DNA of 64,000 nucleotides, from assembly GCA_963805915.1 (NCBI GenBank), contig CAWDWD010000018.1, positions 206,232-270,231 on the forward strand. The letters run 5' to 3'. A program made the position numbers and the translations under genes. Every line of letters begins with the position of its first letter. Within the stretch, counting starts at the first letter, position 1. Source of the DNA: JAEULH01 sp963805915 (lineage in GTDB: Bacteria > Pseudomonadota > Alphaproteobacteria > Rhodospirillales > Defluviicoccaceae). Under the pieces are notes generated by a model. It saw only the letters and a list, made by a program, of their open reading frames with translations. It was not told the DNA's origin and made no database searches. Positions 27,999 through 37,598 of this stretch are shown in pieces.

Positions 27999-30760
27999 TG
28001 GCCGAGTCGCTCCATGATCGCCGGAAGGTGAACCTGGTCCGCCTTGTAGTTGCCGGTGAGCACATGCATGACAAGGTTGATGCCGAAGCGATAGGCCAGC
28101 TCGCGTTGCTGCTCGCCGCCCGGTAAGACAGGAAACATCGGCCGCAGGGCGTCATCGGCGGCCCAAGCCCCGGCCCAGTCGTTGCTGCCGGCGATCACCG
28201 GGGTAACGCCGTCGTTGACGCCCTCGGCGCTGTCCGCGACCCAGACCGTGTTCCCGATCCGCCGGCCGGGCAGATCGGACAGCAGGTAGTAGGCCCGCCG
28301 CAGGACGTGGTTCGCCGGTACCGGGACAAGCGGAGGAAGGTCGAGCGCGCGGGCGAGATCGCGAAGGGCGGGCGTACGATCCGCGTCGGGATCACGGGTG
28401 TCGAACAGGATTGTCCCGCCATTGCGCATGTAGTCGATCAACCGCGGCGCCGCGGCGGCCGGTAGCGGCGCGGCGCCGCCGGCCAGCGGCCAGTAAAGCA
28501 GCGGATAGAATGCGAGTTCGTCGACACCGGGCATGACCGCCACGGATGGACCGAGTTCCGCCGCGGTCCGCCGGTTGACCATTGTCGCCAGCGCGTCGAG
28601 GCCGGCCCGGCTCACCGCATCGGTCTCGCGGTCTCCGGTCGCGACATAAGCCAGGCGCGTGGTGATGGCCGCCGGCGCGGCGCTGCCATCGGCGACGATG
28701 CCTTGCGCGGCGGCAGATCCGCCGGCGGGGAGCGCAAACGCTACGATGACGAAGGCAAGCGGGACCACCGCCCGGCGTCGCCGCCCTGGCCAGCGAACCA
28801 CCCCGCGCAAAACCATGCCAATCAGCAGGTCAAACAGGGCGAGCGCGAGCGCAGCGCCGAGCAGCCAGCCGCGGAGGTCGTGTTCGCCGGTGTCACGATA
28901 GGCGGAGAGGATGATCCCCGGCGGCATTGGCCCGAGCGGCCGCAACGAAGCGATTTTCGCGCCGAGATTGAGCGCGGCGCGGGCCGTGTCGTTGCCGTAG
29001 AAGCCAGGCGGATGGCGCGGCGACACGGACGTGTCGGCAAATGCTGCGGGCGCAATGGCGCGGACGCCCGCGGGCGGGCTCGACAGGACGCCCGCGCCGT
29101 CGAGTGTCGCCACCGGCGCCAACTGCAGGCCGTCGCGATTTCCCGCGGCCGCGGCCGCGCCCACGCCCCCGCCGAGAGTCACCAAGCGCTTCAGCATATC
29201 AACGAAAAGCCCCGAGAGCGGCAGGTTCGACCACTCTGCGTTGGCGGTCACGTGAAACAGGACCAGCCAGCCGTTGCCCCGCCTTCGCGCGGTCACCAGC
29301 GGCGTGCCGTCGTCGAGGCGAGCCCAAACTAGCTCATCGGCGTCGAAGGAGGGCTCGGCGAGAACTTGGCGATGCACCGCGACATCACCGGCGATGTCCA
29401 GTCCGACGAATGGACTTACCGGCTCGAACGGCGCGAGCCGCGCCGGGGCCTGCCAAGACAGCGCTCCGCCAAGGCTCCGGTCGCCGCCGCGCAGACGAAC
29501 GGGCAATAGCGCATCGCCGCCGCCCGTCCGGCCGGCGAGGCGCGGGCCGGCGAAGCGAATTAAGGTTCCGCCGCCCTCAACCCACCGCTCGATGCGGGCT
29601 TGCATGTCATTGTCGAACTGGGAGCGGTCGGGCACGATCAGCACCGCCAGATCGCGCTCAAGCAGGCTCGCCGCATCGCCTCTCCTGACTTCGGCGAAGC
29701 CGGCGAGCGCCCGATCGACATAGTACAGCGGCGCAAGCAACGGCGATCCGCCGTCCCGGCCGTCCTCGCCCGCCGCGGCGGCAAGACCGACCGTGCGGCG
29801 ACGCCAACGGGGATCGACCAGGATGGCGCCACCGGCGGTCTGCTCGCCTTCGACATCGAGCCGCACGATGCGCTCGCTCATTTCGGCCGGGAGCCGGAAG
29901 CGGACTACCGCGCGCTCGGCGCCGGCCGCCAGAGACGCCATCTCGCGGGCGACGGCGACGCCGGGCTCGGATGTGGCGACAACCGCCACATCGCGCTCGG
30001 CGGCCGCGTCGGCGCGCGCGACCTCGACCGCCAAGCCCTCGGTACCGGCGGTGGACGGCCGGAGGAGCAGGGCGGTTGCCGCCGGATCGGGAGCGACGAT
30101 GTGGACCGGTCCCCATCGGCGCAGCCGTTCGCTCAGCTCGGCGAGCGTGGCCGCGCCGTCTTCCTCCAGGCCGTCGCTGAACCAGTAGATCGAGCTCTCG
30201 CCCAAGAGCGCTCCATCAAGCTCGGCGAGCGTCTCGACGGCGTCGGCCCGGTCCGTCGGCCACGGCTGGGGGCGTAGGCTTTCGAGCGCCGCGCGGGCCT
30301 CGTCCGGCGGCAGCAGCCGAGCCGCGGGAGCCGGCCGCTCGGCGCTTTCGCCAGCCGTGGTGACGACAATGATCGGCCGATCGACACGTCGGGCGCGCTC
30401 GGCCAAGGCTATTATCGCCGCGCGCTTGCCGCTCCACTCGCGCGCCGCTGACCAACCGTTGTCGATGATCAGGACGATCGGCCCGGTCCCGGTGAAGCCG
30501 CCCTGGGCGTCGAGCACGGGTTGCGCCGCGCCGAGAATAACCGCCACCACCAGCACAAGGCGCAGAAGCAGGAGCCACGGCGGGGTCCGCGCCGGCGTTT
30601 CCTCAAGCGAGACTAGCGCGGCGAGGAAGCGTAGCGGCGGAAAGCGGACGCGTCGCGGCGCCGGCGGCATCATCCGCAGCAGCCACCACAGCGCCGGCAA
30701 CGTCGCCAAAGCCGCCAGCGCCCAAGGTGCCGCGAACGAGATTGAACCGAGGCTCAGCAT
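27995..30760 (-). CDS. BatA-like N-terminal and DUF4159 domain membrane protein
   Basis: A 921-residue protein. The N-terminus (FAAPWALAALATLPALWWLL) matches the BatA-type membrane anchor, with a second membrane segment near residue 65 (LLLLRLVLVVAVILGAAQPV). A VWA-like region follows (IVLIIDNGWSAAREW near 95), then a glutamine-amidotransferase-like middle, membrane segments near 640 and 680, and a C-terminal DUF4159 domain (LAFYPLLYWPL, YMRNGGTILFDTRD). The function is not established. It is in an operon with MoxR and DUF58 genes, as in many alphaproteobacteria. Confidence 0.88.
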   Translation of the reverse strand: MLSLGSISFAAPWALAALATLPALWWLLRMMPPAPRRVRFPPLRFLAALVSLEETPARTPPWLLLLRLVLVVAVILGAAQPVLDAQGGFTGTGPIVLIIDNGWSAAREWSGKRAAIIALAERARRVDRPIIVVTTAGESAERPAPAARLLPPDEARAALESLRPQPWPTDRADAVETLAELDGALLGESSIYWFSDGLEEDGAATLAELSERLRRWGPVHIVAPDPAATALLLRPSTAGTEGLAVEVARADAAAERDVAVVATSEPGVAVAREMASLAAGAERAVVRFRLPAEMSERIVRLDVEGEQTAGGAILVDPRWRRRTVGLAAAAGEDGRDGGSPLLAPLYYVDRALAGFAEVRRGDAASLLERDLAVLIVPDRSQFDNDMQARIERWVEGGGTLIRFAGPRLAGRTGGGDALLPVRLRGGDRSLGGALSWQAPARLAPFEPVSPFVGLDIAGDVAVHRQVLAEPSFDADELVWARLDDGTPLVTARRRGNGWLVLFHVTANAEWSNLPLSGLFVDMLKRLVTLGGGVGAAAAAGNRDGLQLAPVATLDGAGVLSSPPAGVRAIAPAAFADTSVSPRHPPGFYGNDTARAALNLGAKIASLRPLGPMPPGIILSAYRDTGEHDLRGWLLGAALALALFDLLIGMVLRGVVRWPGRRRRAVVPLAFVIVAFALPAGGSAAAQGIVADGSAAPAAITTRLAYVATGDRETDAVSRAGLDALATMVNRRTAAELGPSVAVMPGVDELAFYPLLYWPLAGGAAPLPAAAAPRLIDYMRNGGTILFDTRDPDADRTPALRDLARALDLPPLVPVPANHVLRRAYYLLSDLPGRRIGNTVWVADSAEGVNDGVTPVIAGSNDWAGAWAADDALRPMFPVLPGGEQQRELAYRFGINLVMHVLTGNYKADQVHLPAIMERLGQ

Positions 30761-30778
30761 GCGCGCGGCATGGCGGGG

Positions 30779-31723
30779 TTATCCCGCCGCCCCGGACAGG
30801 GCGACGAACAGGCCGAGCAGCGCCGGCTCGGGCGGCTGGTCGGTTCGATGGGCGACGAACGTCCAGCCAAATTGGCTGGCCAAGGCGGCGAGACCACGGC
30901 GATGCCCTGCCATCGCCTCGCGGTAGCGATCGCGAACGCTTTCGACCCGGCCGAACAGGATCTCGCCGTCGCCCTCACAACCCTCGAACCGAACCCGGCC
31001 AGAGAACGGCAAGGTTTCCTCCGCCGGATCGAGGATCTGCACCAGGTGGCCGCGCACGCCGCATCGTGCGTAGGCGCGAACGGTCGCGGCAACCTCGTCG
31101 AGCGGAATGAGGAAATCGCTGAACAGCACGAGCCGGCTGAAGCGCGGCAGGGGCTCTTTCGGTGGCGTGCTCGAAACTTCCTCGGCGAGGGTAGCAGCGC
31201 TTTGCTCGAGGGCGTCCAGCAGGCGGCGCAGCCCGGCACGGCCGGTTGCCAAGCCGCCGTTCCTATCGCGGTCGCCAAGAAGCGCGAAATGCTCGCCGCC
31301 GCGCGCCAGCAAAGAGCCGACAGCGAGCAACAGCAACTCGGCGCGCTCACGCTTCGTCACGAAATCATTGACCGAGCGCCACGCCATCGACAGCGACAGA
31401 TCGCGCCACAGCCAGACCGATTGCGCCGCCTCCCATTCGGTCTGGCGGATAAACACCCGCTGCGACTTCGCCGACTGCCGCCAGTCGATCTGGTGCGCCG
31501 GATCGCCGGGCTCGTAGCGACGGAACTGCCAGAACGCCTCGCCCTGGCCGATCCGCCGGCGGCCGTGAACGCCTTGCAGGACCGTGGCGGCGACGCGCTC
31601 GGCCGCGACCAGCAACGGCGGCAGCGGCGCCGCAAGCGACTCCGCGCGGGGCAGAACGCCGGTGGGCGTGGCCGCCCCCGCGCCCGTCCGGCGCCCTTGC
31701 GCGCTGAACCGGCCGCCAATCAT
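30779..31723 (-). CDS. DUF58 domain protein
   Basis: A 314-residue protein. The DUF58 signature YEPGDPAHQIDWRQSAK is near residue 70, and the C-terminal part has a VWA-like character (LVLFSDFLIPLDEVAATVRA). I choose the ATG at 31723, which overlaps the MoxR stop as ATGA, over the upstream ATG at 31738. DUF58 proteins accompany MoxR AAA+ ATPases; the partnership is widely conserved but its substrate is usually unknown. Confidence 0.9.
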   Translation of the reverse strand: MIGGRFSAQGRRTGAGAATPTGVLPRAESLAAPLPPLLVAAERVAATVLQGVHGRRRIGQGEAFWQFRRYEPGDPAHQIDWRQSAKSQRVFIRQTEWEAAQSVWLWRDLSLSMAWRSVNDFVTKRERAELLLLAVGSLLARGGEHFALLGDRDRNGGLATGRAGLRRLLDALEQSAATLAEEVSSTPPKEPLPRFSRLVLFSDFLIPLDEVAATVRAYARCGVRGHLVQILDPAEETLPFSGRVRFEGCEGDGEILFGRVESVRDRYREAMAGHRRGLAALASQFGWTFVAHRTDQPPEPALLGLFVALSGAAG

Positions 31724-32721
31724 CCGAGGCGCCGGCACAGAAGTTCGATGACGTCACCGATCCCGACACCCTCCGCGCGGGCAGCGAAACTGAGCGCCAT
31801 GCGATGACGCAGGACCGGTCGCGCGAGCGCCAGGACGTCATCCAGAGACGGCGCCAGCCGGCCCTGGATGACGGCTCTGGCGCGCGCCGCCAGCATCAAG
31901 GCCTGCGACGCGCGCGGCCCAGGCCCCCACGAGACATTGCTCCTGACCTCGGGGATGGGGCTCGTCTCCGGCCGGCCGGCGCGGACCAGATCAAGAATGG
32001 CCTCGACCACGCTTTCGCCCACCGGGACATGGCGGATCAAGCGCTGCGCCTCGAGCAGCGTGTCGGCGTCCATCATCCGGCTGGCCGACGGCGTTTGTGC
32101 GCCGGTTGTCGCCAGCAGGATCCGCCGTTCGGCTTCGCGCTCGGGATAGTCGACGTCGACCTGCATGAAGAAGCGGTCGAGCTGGGCCTCCGGCAGGGGA
32201 TAGGTTCCCTCCTGCTCGAGTGGGTTCTGCGTCGCGAGAACATGAAACGGCGTCGGCAGCGCGTGGTAGTGGCCGGCGACGGAAACGCGATGTTCCTGCA
32301 TCGCCTGGAGCAGCGCCGATTGGGTTCGCGGGCTGGCGCGATTGATCTCGTCGGCCATCAGCAACTGGCAGAACACCGGTCCCTGGATGAACCGAAAAGC
32401 CCGGCGGCCGGACTCGGACTCCTCGAGCACTTCCGAACCGAGGATGTCGGCCGGCATCAGATCCGGGGTGAATTGAACGCGCCGCTCGTCGAGGCCGAAG
32501 ACCGTGCCCAGGGTCTCGACCAGCCGGGTCTTGCCGAGGCCGGGCACGCCGATCAACAGCAGGTGACCGCCGGACAGCACTGTGATGAGCGTTTCTTCGA
32601 CCACCGCGTTCTGGCCGAATATGACCGCGGCAATGGCGTCACGCGCGGCTGTCATCCGCTCGGCGAGTTGATCTATCTTCTCGATCAGCGCAGAATTCTC
32701 GGCCTTGGCGACATATGTCAT
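31720..32721 (-). CDS. MoxR-family AAA+ ATPase
   Basis: A 333-residue ATPase. Walker A is GVPGLGKTRLVE near residue 58; Walker B and the sensor region read LLMADEINRASPRTQSALLQ, followed by AMQEHRVSVAGH. The C-terminal lid ends with RMALSFAARAEGVGIGDVIE. MoxR proteins act as chaperone-like remodelling ATPases with VWA partners. It is the first gene of a four-gene operon (MoxR, DUF58, BatA/DUF4159, membrane protein) with 4-base overlaps or short gaps. Confidence 0.94.
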   Translation of the reverse strand: MTYVAKAENSALIEKIDQLAERMTAARDAIAAVIFGQNAVVEETLITVLSGGHLLLIGVPGLGKTRLVETLGTVFGLDERRVQFTPDLMPADILGSEVLEESESGRRAFRFIQGPVFCQLLMADEINRASPRTQSALLQAMQEHRVSVAGHYHALPTPFHVLATQNPLEQEGTYPLPEAQLDRFFMQVDVDYPEREAERRILLATTGAQTPSASRMMDADTLLEAQRLIRHVPVGESVVEAILDLVRAGRPETSPIPEVRSNVSWGPGPRASQALMLAARARAVIQGRLAPSLDDVLALARPVLRHRMALSFAARAEGVGIGDVIELLCRRLG

Positions 32722-32769
32722 GGATAGCCGTGCGATCCTTCAGTCCCTTGCAAGGTAACGCTCTGATCT

Positions 32770-33351
32770 ATGACCAAAGAAAACGCCCACCCCAAAAAGC
32801 GCGCCCCCGGGGCCACCGCCACCAATAGCAATGTACCGCCAGAACAGGGACCCGGCGGACGAGTCGTTCACGATACGCTAGATATACGCATCGATCGGTC
32901 GGGTGTCTGGTATTATCAGGGCTCACCAATCCGGCGGAAGGAACTCATCTGTTTGTTCGGCTCGGTGCTTCATCGCCGCGACGACGGCCGCTACTGGCTG
33001 ATCACGCCGGCGGAAATGGGCCCGATCGAGGTCGAGGACGCGCCCTTCATGGCGGTCGAGCTGTACGCGTGCGGTGACGGACGCGACCAGACGTTGAGCC
33101 TCAGAAGCAACACCGACGAGATTATCACTGTTGACGCCGAGCGCCCGCTGCGGGTTGCAACGGACCCCGAGAGCGGCGAACCCTCGCCTTACGTCCGGCT
33201 CCGCGACGGGATCGAGGCCCGCATTACCCGGGCCGTGTTTTACGAACTGGTGGGCCTGGGTGTGGAAGAAACCGTCGCCGGGCAACGCCGTTTCGGAGTA
33301 TGGAGCGGCGGCCAATTTTTCGCCCTGGGTTCGCTGGACGCCAATTCGTGA
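32770..33351 (+). CDS. DUF1285 domain protein
   Basis: A 193-residue cytoplasmic protein. Recognisable segments are DIRIDRSGVWYYQGSPIRRK, then LICLFGSVLHRRDDGRYWLI, and VEDAPFMAVEL, the pattern of DUF1285. The function is unknown. It is divergent from moxR and its TGA overlaps the GTG start of the Nudix gene. Confidence 0.85.
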   Translation: MTKENAHPKKRAPGATATNSNVPPEQGPGGRVVHDTLDIRIDRSGVWYYQGSPIRRKELICLFGSVLHRRDDGRYWLITPAEMGPIEVEDAPFMAVELYACGDGRDQTLSLRSNTDEIITVDAERPLRVATDPESGEPSPYVRLRDGIEARITRAVFYELVGLGVEETVAGQRRFGVWSGGQFFALGSLDANS

Positions 33352-33986
33352 GATCGCCCTCCACGCGAGATTGGGTCGTCGATCGGTTCGTCGGCCGCCG
33401 GGAAATACCGGCTCATCCGGAGATCCCGATCGAGATCGGCGACGAGCGCGGCGACCACGACCTGAACGCCGACATGGAGCCGTTCCGCCCGTTCAAACCG
33501 GCGGCGGTCCTGGTTCCGCTGGTTGACCGGCCGGACGGGTTGACGGTGTTGCTGACCCGGCGAACGGCGCACCTTGCCCATCATGCCGGTCAGGTGAGCT
33601 TTCCCGGTGGCCACATTGAGCCCGCCGATGGGGGACCGATCGACACCGCCTTGCGCGAAACCCAAGAGGAGGTCGGTATTGACCGCCGCCACGTCGAAAT
33701 CATAGGTCACCTGGATACCTACGTCACCCGGACCGGGTTCCTGGTGACGCCGGTGGTCGGAATCGTTCGTCCGCCTTTCACGCTTTCGTTGGATGCTCAT
33801 GAGGTCGACGAGGCCTTTGAGGTGCCGCTCGATTTCCTCCTCGATCCCTCCAACCACCAGAAGTGCTCGGCCGAATTCGAGAACACGACACGGTTTTTCT
33901 ATGCAATGCCCTATGGTCGGCACTTCATTTGGGGCGCGACCGCCGGCATGCTGATCAATCTCTACGAGGTGCTTTGCCCGTCATGA
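33348..33986 (+). CDS. Nudix hydrolase, CoA pyrophosphatase type
   Basis: A 212-residue protein from the GTG at 33348, which overlaps the DUF1285 stop (GTGA). The Nudix box runs from GGHIEPADGG to RETQEEVGI. A preceding LLTRRTAHLAHHAGQVSFPG is the hallmark of the CoA pyrophosphatase (NudL) subgroup. It would cleave CoA or acyl-CoA to 4'-phosphopantetheine derivatives and 3',5'-ADP. Part of a four-gene overlapping operon ending in the CCA polymerase gene. Confidence 0.9.
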   Translation: MRSPSTRDWVVDRFVGRREIPAHPEIPIEIGDERGDHDLNADMEPFRPFKPAAVLVPLVDRPDGLTVLLTRRTAHLAHHAGQVSFPGGHIEPADGGPIDTALRETQEEVGIDRRHVEIIGHLDTYVTRTGFLVTPVVGIVRPPFTLSLDAHEVDEAFEVPLDFLLDPSNHQKCSAEFENTTRFFYAMPYGRHFIWGATAGMLINLYEVLCPS

Positions 33987-34255
33987 GCCGCGTCCTCCTT
34001 CAGTATTTGTTGCCGTTGGTCCTGCCGACCGTGCTCTATCTGATCTGGGCCGTGACGATCCGCGACAGCGGTTCGGGCAAGAAGCTCGCCACTATCATTG
34101 CTGAAAGCCCATGGTTCTGGCTGATCGTTGCCGGCCTCGCGGTGGCCGCGGGAAGCCTCATCGTCACCGCGCTGGTCAGCGGTGGCGAGGCGGGCAGCAC
34201 CTATGTCGCGCCGGTTTGGAAGGACGGCCGGATCATCCCCGGACACATCAAGTGA
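33983..34255 (+). CDS. DUF6111 small membrane protein
   Basis: A 90-residue protein with two hydrophobic segments: YLLPLVLPTVLYLIWAVTI near residue 8 and WFWLIVAGLAVAAGSLIVTA near residue 45. The C-terminal YVAPVWKDGRIIPGHIK is the conserved tail of the DUF6111 family. Its start overlaps the Nudix stop (ATGA) and its stop overlaps the next start (TGATG). The function is unknown. Confidence 0.85.
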   Translation: MSRVLLQYLLPLVLPTVLYLIWAVTIRDSGSGKKLATIIAESPWFWLIVAGLAVAAGSLIVTALVSGGEAGSTYVAPVWKDGRIIPGHIK

Positions 34256-35631
34256 TGCCCGCCCGCGACGAGCCCCGGCCTTGCCGCCAGAAGGAGGGCG
34301 TGACAATTAGCCTCGGCCAAACGGGACCTCCGCCGATGGAACCCGTCGGTAAGCTTGCGCCGCAGCCGTGGATGACGTCGCCGGCGACCGTCGCGGTTCT
34401 CGACGCCCTGCGCGCCGGCGGCGCCGAAGTTCGCTTTATCGGCGGCTGCGTCCGTGACGCCCTGCTCAAGCGGCGTATCCGCGACATCGACATCGCCGTC
34501 CCCGCCGCGCCGCCGAAGGTGATGGGGCTGCTGCAAGCGGCCCACATCCGCGTCGTTCCGACCGGCATTGACCACGGCACGGTCACCGCGATCGTCGGGA
34601 CCGCGCCCTTCGAAATCACCTCGCTGCGCGTCGATGTTGAGACGTTCGGGCGGCGCGCGCGGGTCGCCTATACCGACGATTGGCTGGCCGACGCCGCGCG
34701 GCGCGACTTCACCATCAACGCCATGTCGTGTACGCCCGACGGCTATATCTACGATTATTTCAACGGCCTTACAGATCTTGGTCGCGGCCGCATCCGGTTC
34801 GTCGGCGACGCGGGCGAGCGGCTTCGCGAGGACGTGCTCCGCCTGTTGCGGTTTTTCCGGTTTTTCGCCCACTACGGCCGCGAGCCGCCGGACGCCAATG
34901 CGTTGGCGGCCTGTCGCCAAGCCGCCGCCGGGCTGCGAACACTTTCGGGAGAACGGGTTCGCGTCGAGATCTTCCGCACCCTCATGGCGCCGGATCCGGC
35001 AACCGTCTTCGCCATGATGCGCGAAGACGCGGTACTCGACCACGTCTTACCCGAGGCCGGCCGCGTCGATCGATTGCGGACGCTGAGCTGGCTCGACACC
35101 CGGGCGCTAAGGGTGGAGTCGGTCGCGCCCGACCCGGTGCGCCGTCTTGCCGCACTGCTGGCACGAGAAGCCCACGCGCCGGAGGCCGCGGCGGTTGCCG
35201 AGCGCCTGCGCATGTCCAATGCGCATTCGGCGCGCCTGCGCACCATGCTGACGCCGCCGGTGCGCGTCGACGCCGATGTCGCCGACCCGACGCTGCGCGG
35301 TGCATTGCATCACCTGGGCGCCGACTCGGTGCGCGATCTCGTGTTGCTTGCGTGGGCCGACGAGCTGACGGCGACACCGCACCTGCCGCAACAGCGCACT
35401 GCCCGCTGGGTCGAGCGGCTGGCCATCATCGACGGCTGGACCCCGCGACGCTTTCCGCTTTTCGGACGCGACGCACTGGCCTTGGGTGTCAGCCATGGCC
35501 CGGCGATCGGCCGCCTGCTGCGGGCGGTCGAAACGTGGTGGGAGGACACCGACTTCAGGCCCGATCGCGACGCCTGCCTGACCAAGCTGCGGTCGCTGGT
35601 CGCAGCCGGTGACGCCGAACCGCCACCGTGA
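34255..35631 (+). CDS. CCA tRNA nucleotidyltransferase / poly(A) polymerase family
   Basis: A 458-residue protein from the ATG at 34255 (TGATG overlap); a shorter start at 34336 is possible and closer to the conserved part. Class II nucleotidyltransferase motifs: FIGGCVRDALLKR near residue 62, RDIDIAVPA near 78, and RRDFTINAMSCTPDG near 149. LREDVLRLLRFFRFFAHYG follows. Enzymes of this type add or repair the tRNA 3' CCA; poly(A) polymerase activity cannot be excluded. Confidence 0.9.
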   Translation: MPARDEPRPCRQKEGVTISLGQTGPPPMEPVGKLAPQPWMTSPATVAVLDALRAGGAEVRFIGGCVRDALLKRRIRDIDIAVPAAPPKVMGLLQAAHIRVVPTGIDHGTVTAIVGTAPFEITSLRVDVETFGRRARVAYTDDWLADAARRDFTINAMSCTPDGYIYDYFNGLTDLGRGRIRFVGDAGERLREDVLRLLRFFRFFAHYGREPPDANALAACRQAAAGLRTLSGERVRVEIFRTLMAPDPATVFAMMREDAVLDHVLPEAGRVDRLRTLSWLDTRALRVESVAPDPVRRLAALLAREAHAPEAAAVAERLRMSNAHSARLRTMLTPPVRVDADVADPTLRGALHHLGADSVRDLVLLAWADELTATPHLPQQRTARWVERLAIIDGWTPRRFPLFGRDALALGVSHGPAIGRLLRAVETWWEDTDFRPDRDACLTKLRSLVAAGDAEPPP

Positions 35632-35830
35632 AACGCGCCGCCGCACCATGTCCTTGCGTTGCCAAGAACCGAACATCTCGGCCGACCGGCCCGCCAAGGC
35701 CAAGTCGCTGCGCGCCGAAGGCGAGACCTTTCACAAGGCTGGTCACAAGGCCGGCGCTCGCGACCAGCCGCTCAGTGCCCTCGGCTGGCGAAGCCAAGCA
35801 GATGCCGGGTCTCGAACACGCGCGGCTGGC

Positions 35831-36688
35831 TTACGGCCAGGCAACGGCGGGCGGCAGCGACATCAAGATGGCCTCGGGATTGCCGCCGGTCTGTAGCCCG
35901 AACAACGTGCCGCGGTCGTAGAGCAGGTTGAACTCGACGTAACGGCCGCGCTTGATCAACTGGGCGCGGCGCTGGTCGTCGCTCCAGGGCGCGAACATGT
36001 GCCGGCGGATGATCGCCGAGTAGGCGGCGAGGAAGGCGAGGCCGACGTCGCGGACGAACGCGAAGTCGGCCGCCCAGTCGGCGGTTGCGAACTCATCGAA
36101 GAAGATGCCACCGACGCCTCGGGCTTCGCCGCGGTGCGGCAGAAAGAAGTACTCGTCACACCATGCCTTGAAGCGCGGATAGTAGTCCTTGTCGTGGGCG
36201 TCGCAGGCGGCGCGCAGGGCGTCGTGGAACGCGGCGGTGTCGGCGGCGTCCGCGAATACCGGAGTCATGTCGGCGCCGCCGCCGAACCAGCCGCGCGAAG
36301 TGACGATCATCCGGGTGTTCATGTGCGCCGCCGGGACCAGCGGCGAGCGGGGATGAACCACGGTGGAGATGCCCGACGCCCAGAACCGCGGATCCTCGGC
36401 GGCGCCGGGGATTTTAGCCCGGAAGGCTTCGGCAAAGACGCCGTCGACGGTCGAGACGTTGACGCCGGCCTTTTCGAACACCTCGCCGCGCAGGATCGCC
36501 ATGACACCGCCGCCGCCTCCGGGGCGTTGCCAGGGCTCGCGAACGAAGCGGGCGGGCGTCGTGGGCGCGGGCGGGGTGGCGGCGGCTTCGATAGCCTCCA
36601 ACTCCTCGCAAAGGCGGTCGCGCAACTCGCCGAACCACGCGCTTGCTCGTGTTTTCGCCTCGACGTTGAAGGAGTGTTCACCGGTCAT
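35831..36688 (-). CDS. hemF: Oxygen-dependent coproporphyrinogen III oxidase
   Basis: A 285-residue HemF. It decarboxylates coproporphyrinogen III to protoporphyrinogen IX using O2. Diagnostic segments are FEKAGVNVSTVDG, WFGGGADMTPVF, HRGEARGVGGIFFDE and a C-terminal GRYVEFNLLYDRGTLFGLQT. Length is normal. It overlaps trmL by 4 bases on the same strand. Haem supply fits the adjacent bc1 operon, though regulation is not visible. Confidence 0.96.
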   Translation of the reverse strand: MTGEHSFNVEAKTRASAWFGELRDRLCEELEAIEAAATPPAPTTPARFVREPWQRPGGGGGVMAILRGEVFEKAGVNVSTVDGVFAEAFRAKIPGAAEDPRFWASGISTVVHPRSPLVPAAHMNTRMIVTSRGWFGGGADMTPVFADAADTAAFHDALRAACDAHDKDYYPRFKAWCDEYFFLPHRGEARGVGGIFFDEFATADWAADFAFVRDVGLAFLAAYSAIIRRHMFAPWSDDQRRAQLIKRGRYVEFNLLYDRGTLFGLQTGGNPEAILMSLPPAVAWP

Positions 36689-37161
36689 ACCGGGACGGCC
36701 GCGGGCACGCTTGCCGTCTGACGCAGCGCCTCACCGAGGACCATCGCGGCGGCAACGGCGACATTGAGCGAGCGGCTGCCTTGGACCATCGGCACCCGCA
36801 ACCGCGCATCGGCGGCGGCATGAACGGCATCGGGAACGCCGCTGCTTTCCCGGCCGACCATGACGGCGTCGTCCGGCCTGAAGCGGAAGGCGGTATAGGC
36901 GGCCTCGGCCCGGGTCGTTAGCAGGAGCAGTCGCGGGGAGGGGCGAGCCTCTTCGAGCGTCCGCAGGTAGGCGGCCCACGACGGGTAGGTCCGCAAGTTC
37001 GCCCGGTCGAGGTAGTCGAGGCCGGCGCGGCGCAACTGGCGGTCGCCGAGGAGAAAACCGCACGGCTCGATAAGATCCACCGCGATGCCCAGGCACACGG
37101 CCGTCCGCAACATCGTCCCGGTGTTCTGCGGGATGTCGGGCTCATAGAGCGCTAAGCGCAT
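36685..37161 (-). CDS. trmL: tRNA (cytidine(34)-2'-O)-methyltransferase TrmL
   Basis: A 158-residue SPOUT methyltransferase that 2'-O-methylates the wobble base of tRNA-Leu isoacceptors. The start is the ATG at 37161 (MRLALYEPDIPQNTGTMLRT); the frame stays open upstream but without family sequence. Knot motifs: DAVMVGRESSGVPD and QGSRSLNVAVAAAMVLGEAL. Co-transcribed with hemF. Confidence 0.94.
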   Translation of the reverse strand: MRLALYEPDIPQNTGTMLRTAVCLGIAVDLIEPCGFLLGDRQLRRAGLDYLDRANLRTYPSWAAYLRTLEEARPSPRLLLLTTRAEAAYTAFRFRPDDAVMVGRESSGVPDAVHAAADARLRVPMVQGSRSLNVAVAAAMVLGEALRQTASVPAAVPV

Positions 37162-37598
37162 GTCAAAGATGACCTCGAAATGTCCGAACCGTACTCTTTT
37201 GCCCGCGGCCGTGGTCGCCGCAATGACGACGCGCGCGCCGTTTCGTACCACCGGCTGGTTGCAGCCCAAACCTTATTGCATCTGCTTCGCATTCACCTTA
37301 CGTCACAGCAATCGTTCGGAGTTTTGCTGCGGCGCAAGATCTTCGCGCTTTCCTAAACGTTGCTTTTCAATTATACCCACGCGCCGTACTCTCTGTCATC
37401 ATACGTCGGGCCAAGCGACCGGCCGGCATTGATGGGCGAGCAACGATGGCGGTCTCGGGTGGATGAAATGCCGCCTCCAGCCGTTCTTCAGGGGAAGACC
37501 GACGGAGCCGCGGCGCGGGGCAGCGGCTTTGTCCCATCCAGGGGGCGATTACGGGAAGACGACGCCCGGCCCCCGAGGCAATAAAACGAGGACAACCC
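37162..37598. promoter_or_regulatory. Divergent intergenic region between trmL and petA
   Basis: About 437 bases without a supported gene. It must hold the petABC promoter and probably that of trmL-hemF. A TTATAC at 37371-37376 could be a -10 for petA but has no good -35 partner. A GAGGAC ribosome-binding site lies just before the petA ATG. Confidence 0.4.

Noticed and set aside
35632..35830. Small open frames between the CCA polymerase gene and hemF
   Set aside because: Several frames are open through this 199-base gap but none has a ribosome-binding site or recognisable sequence.
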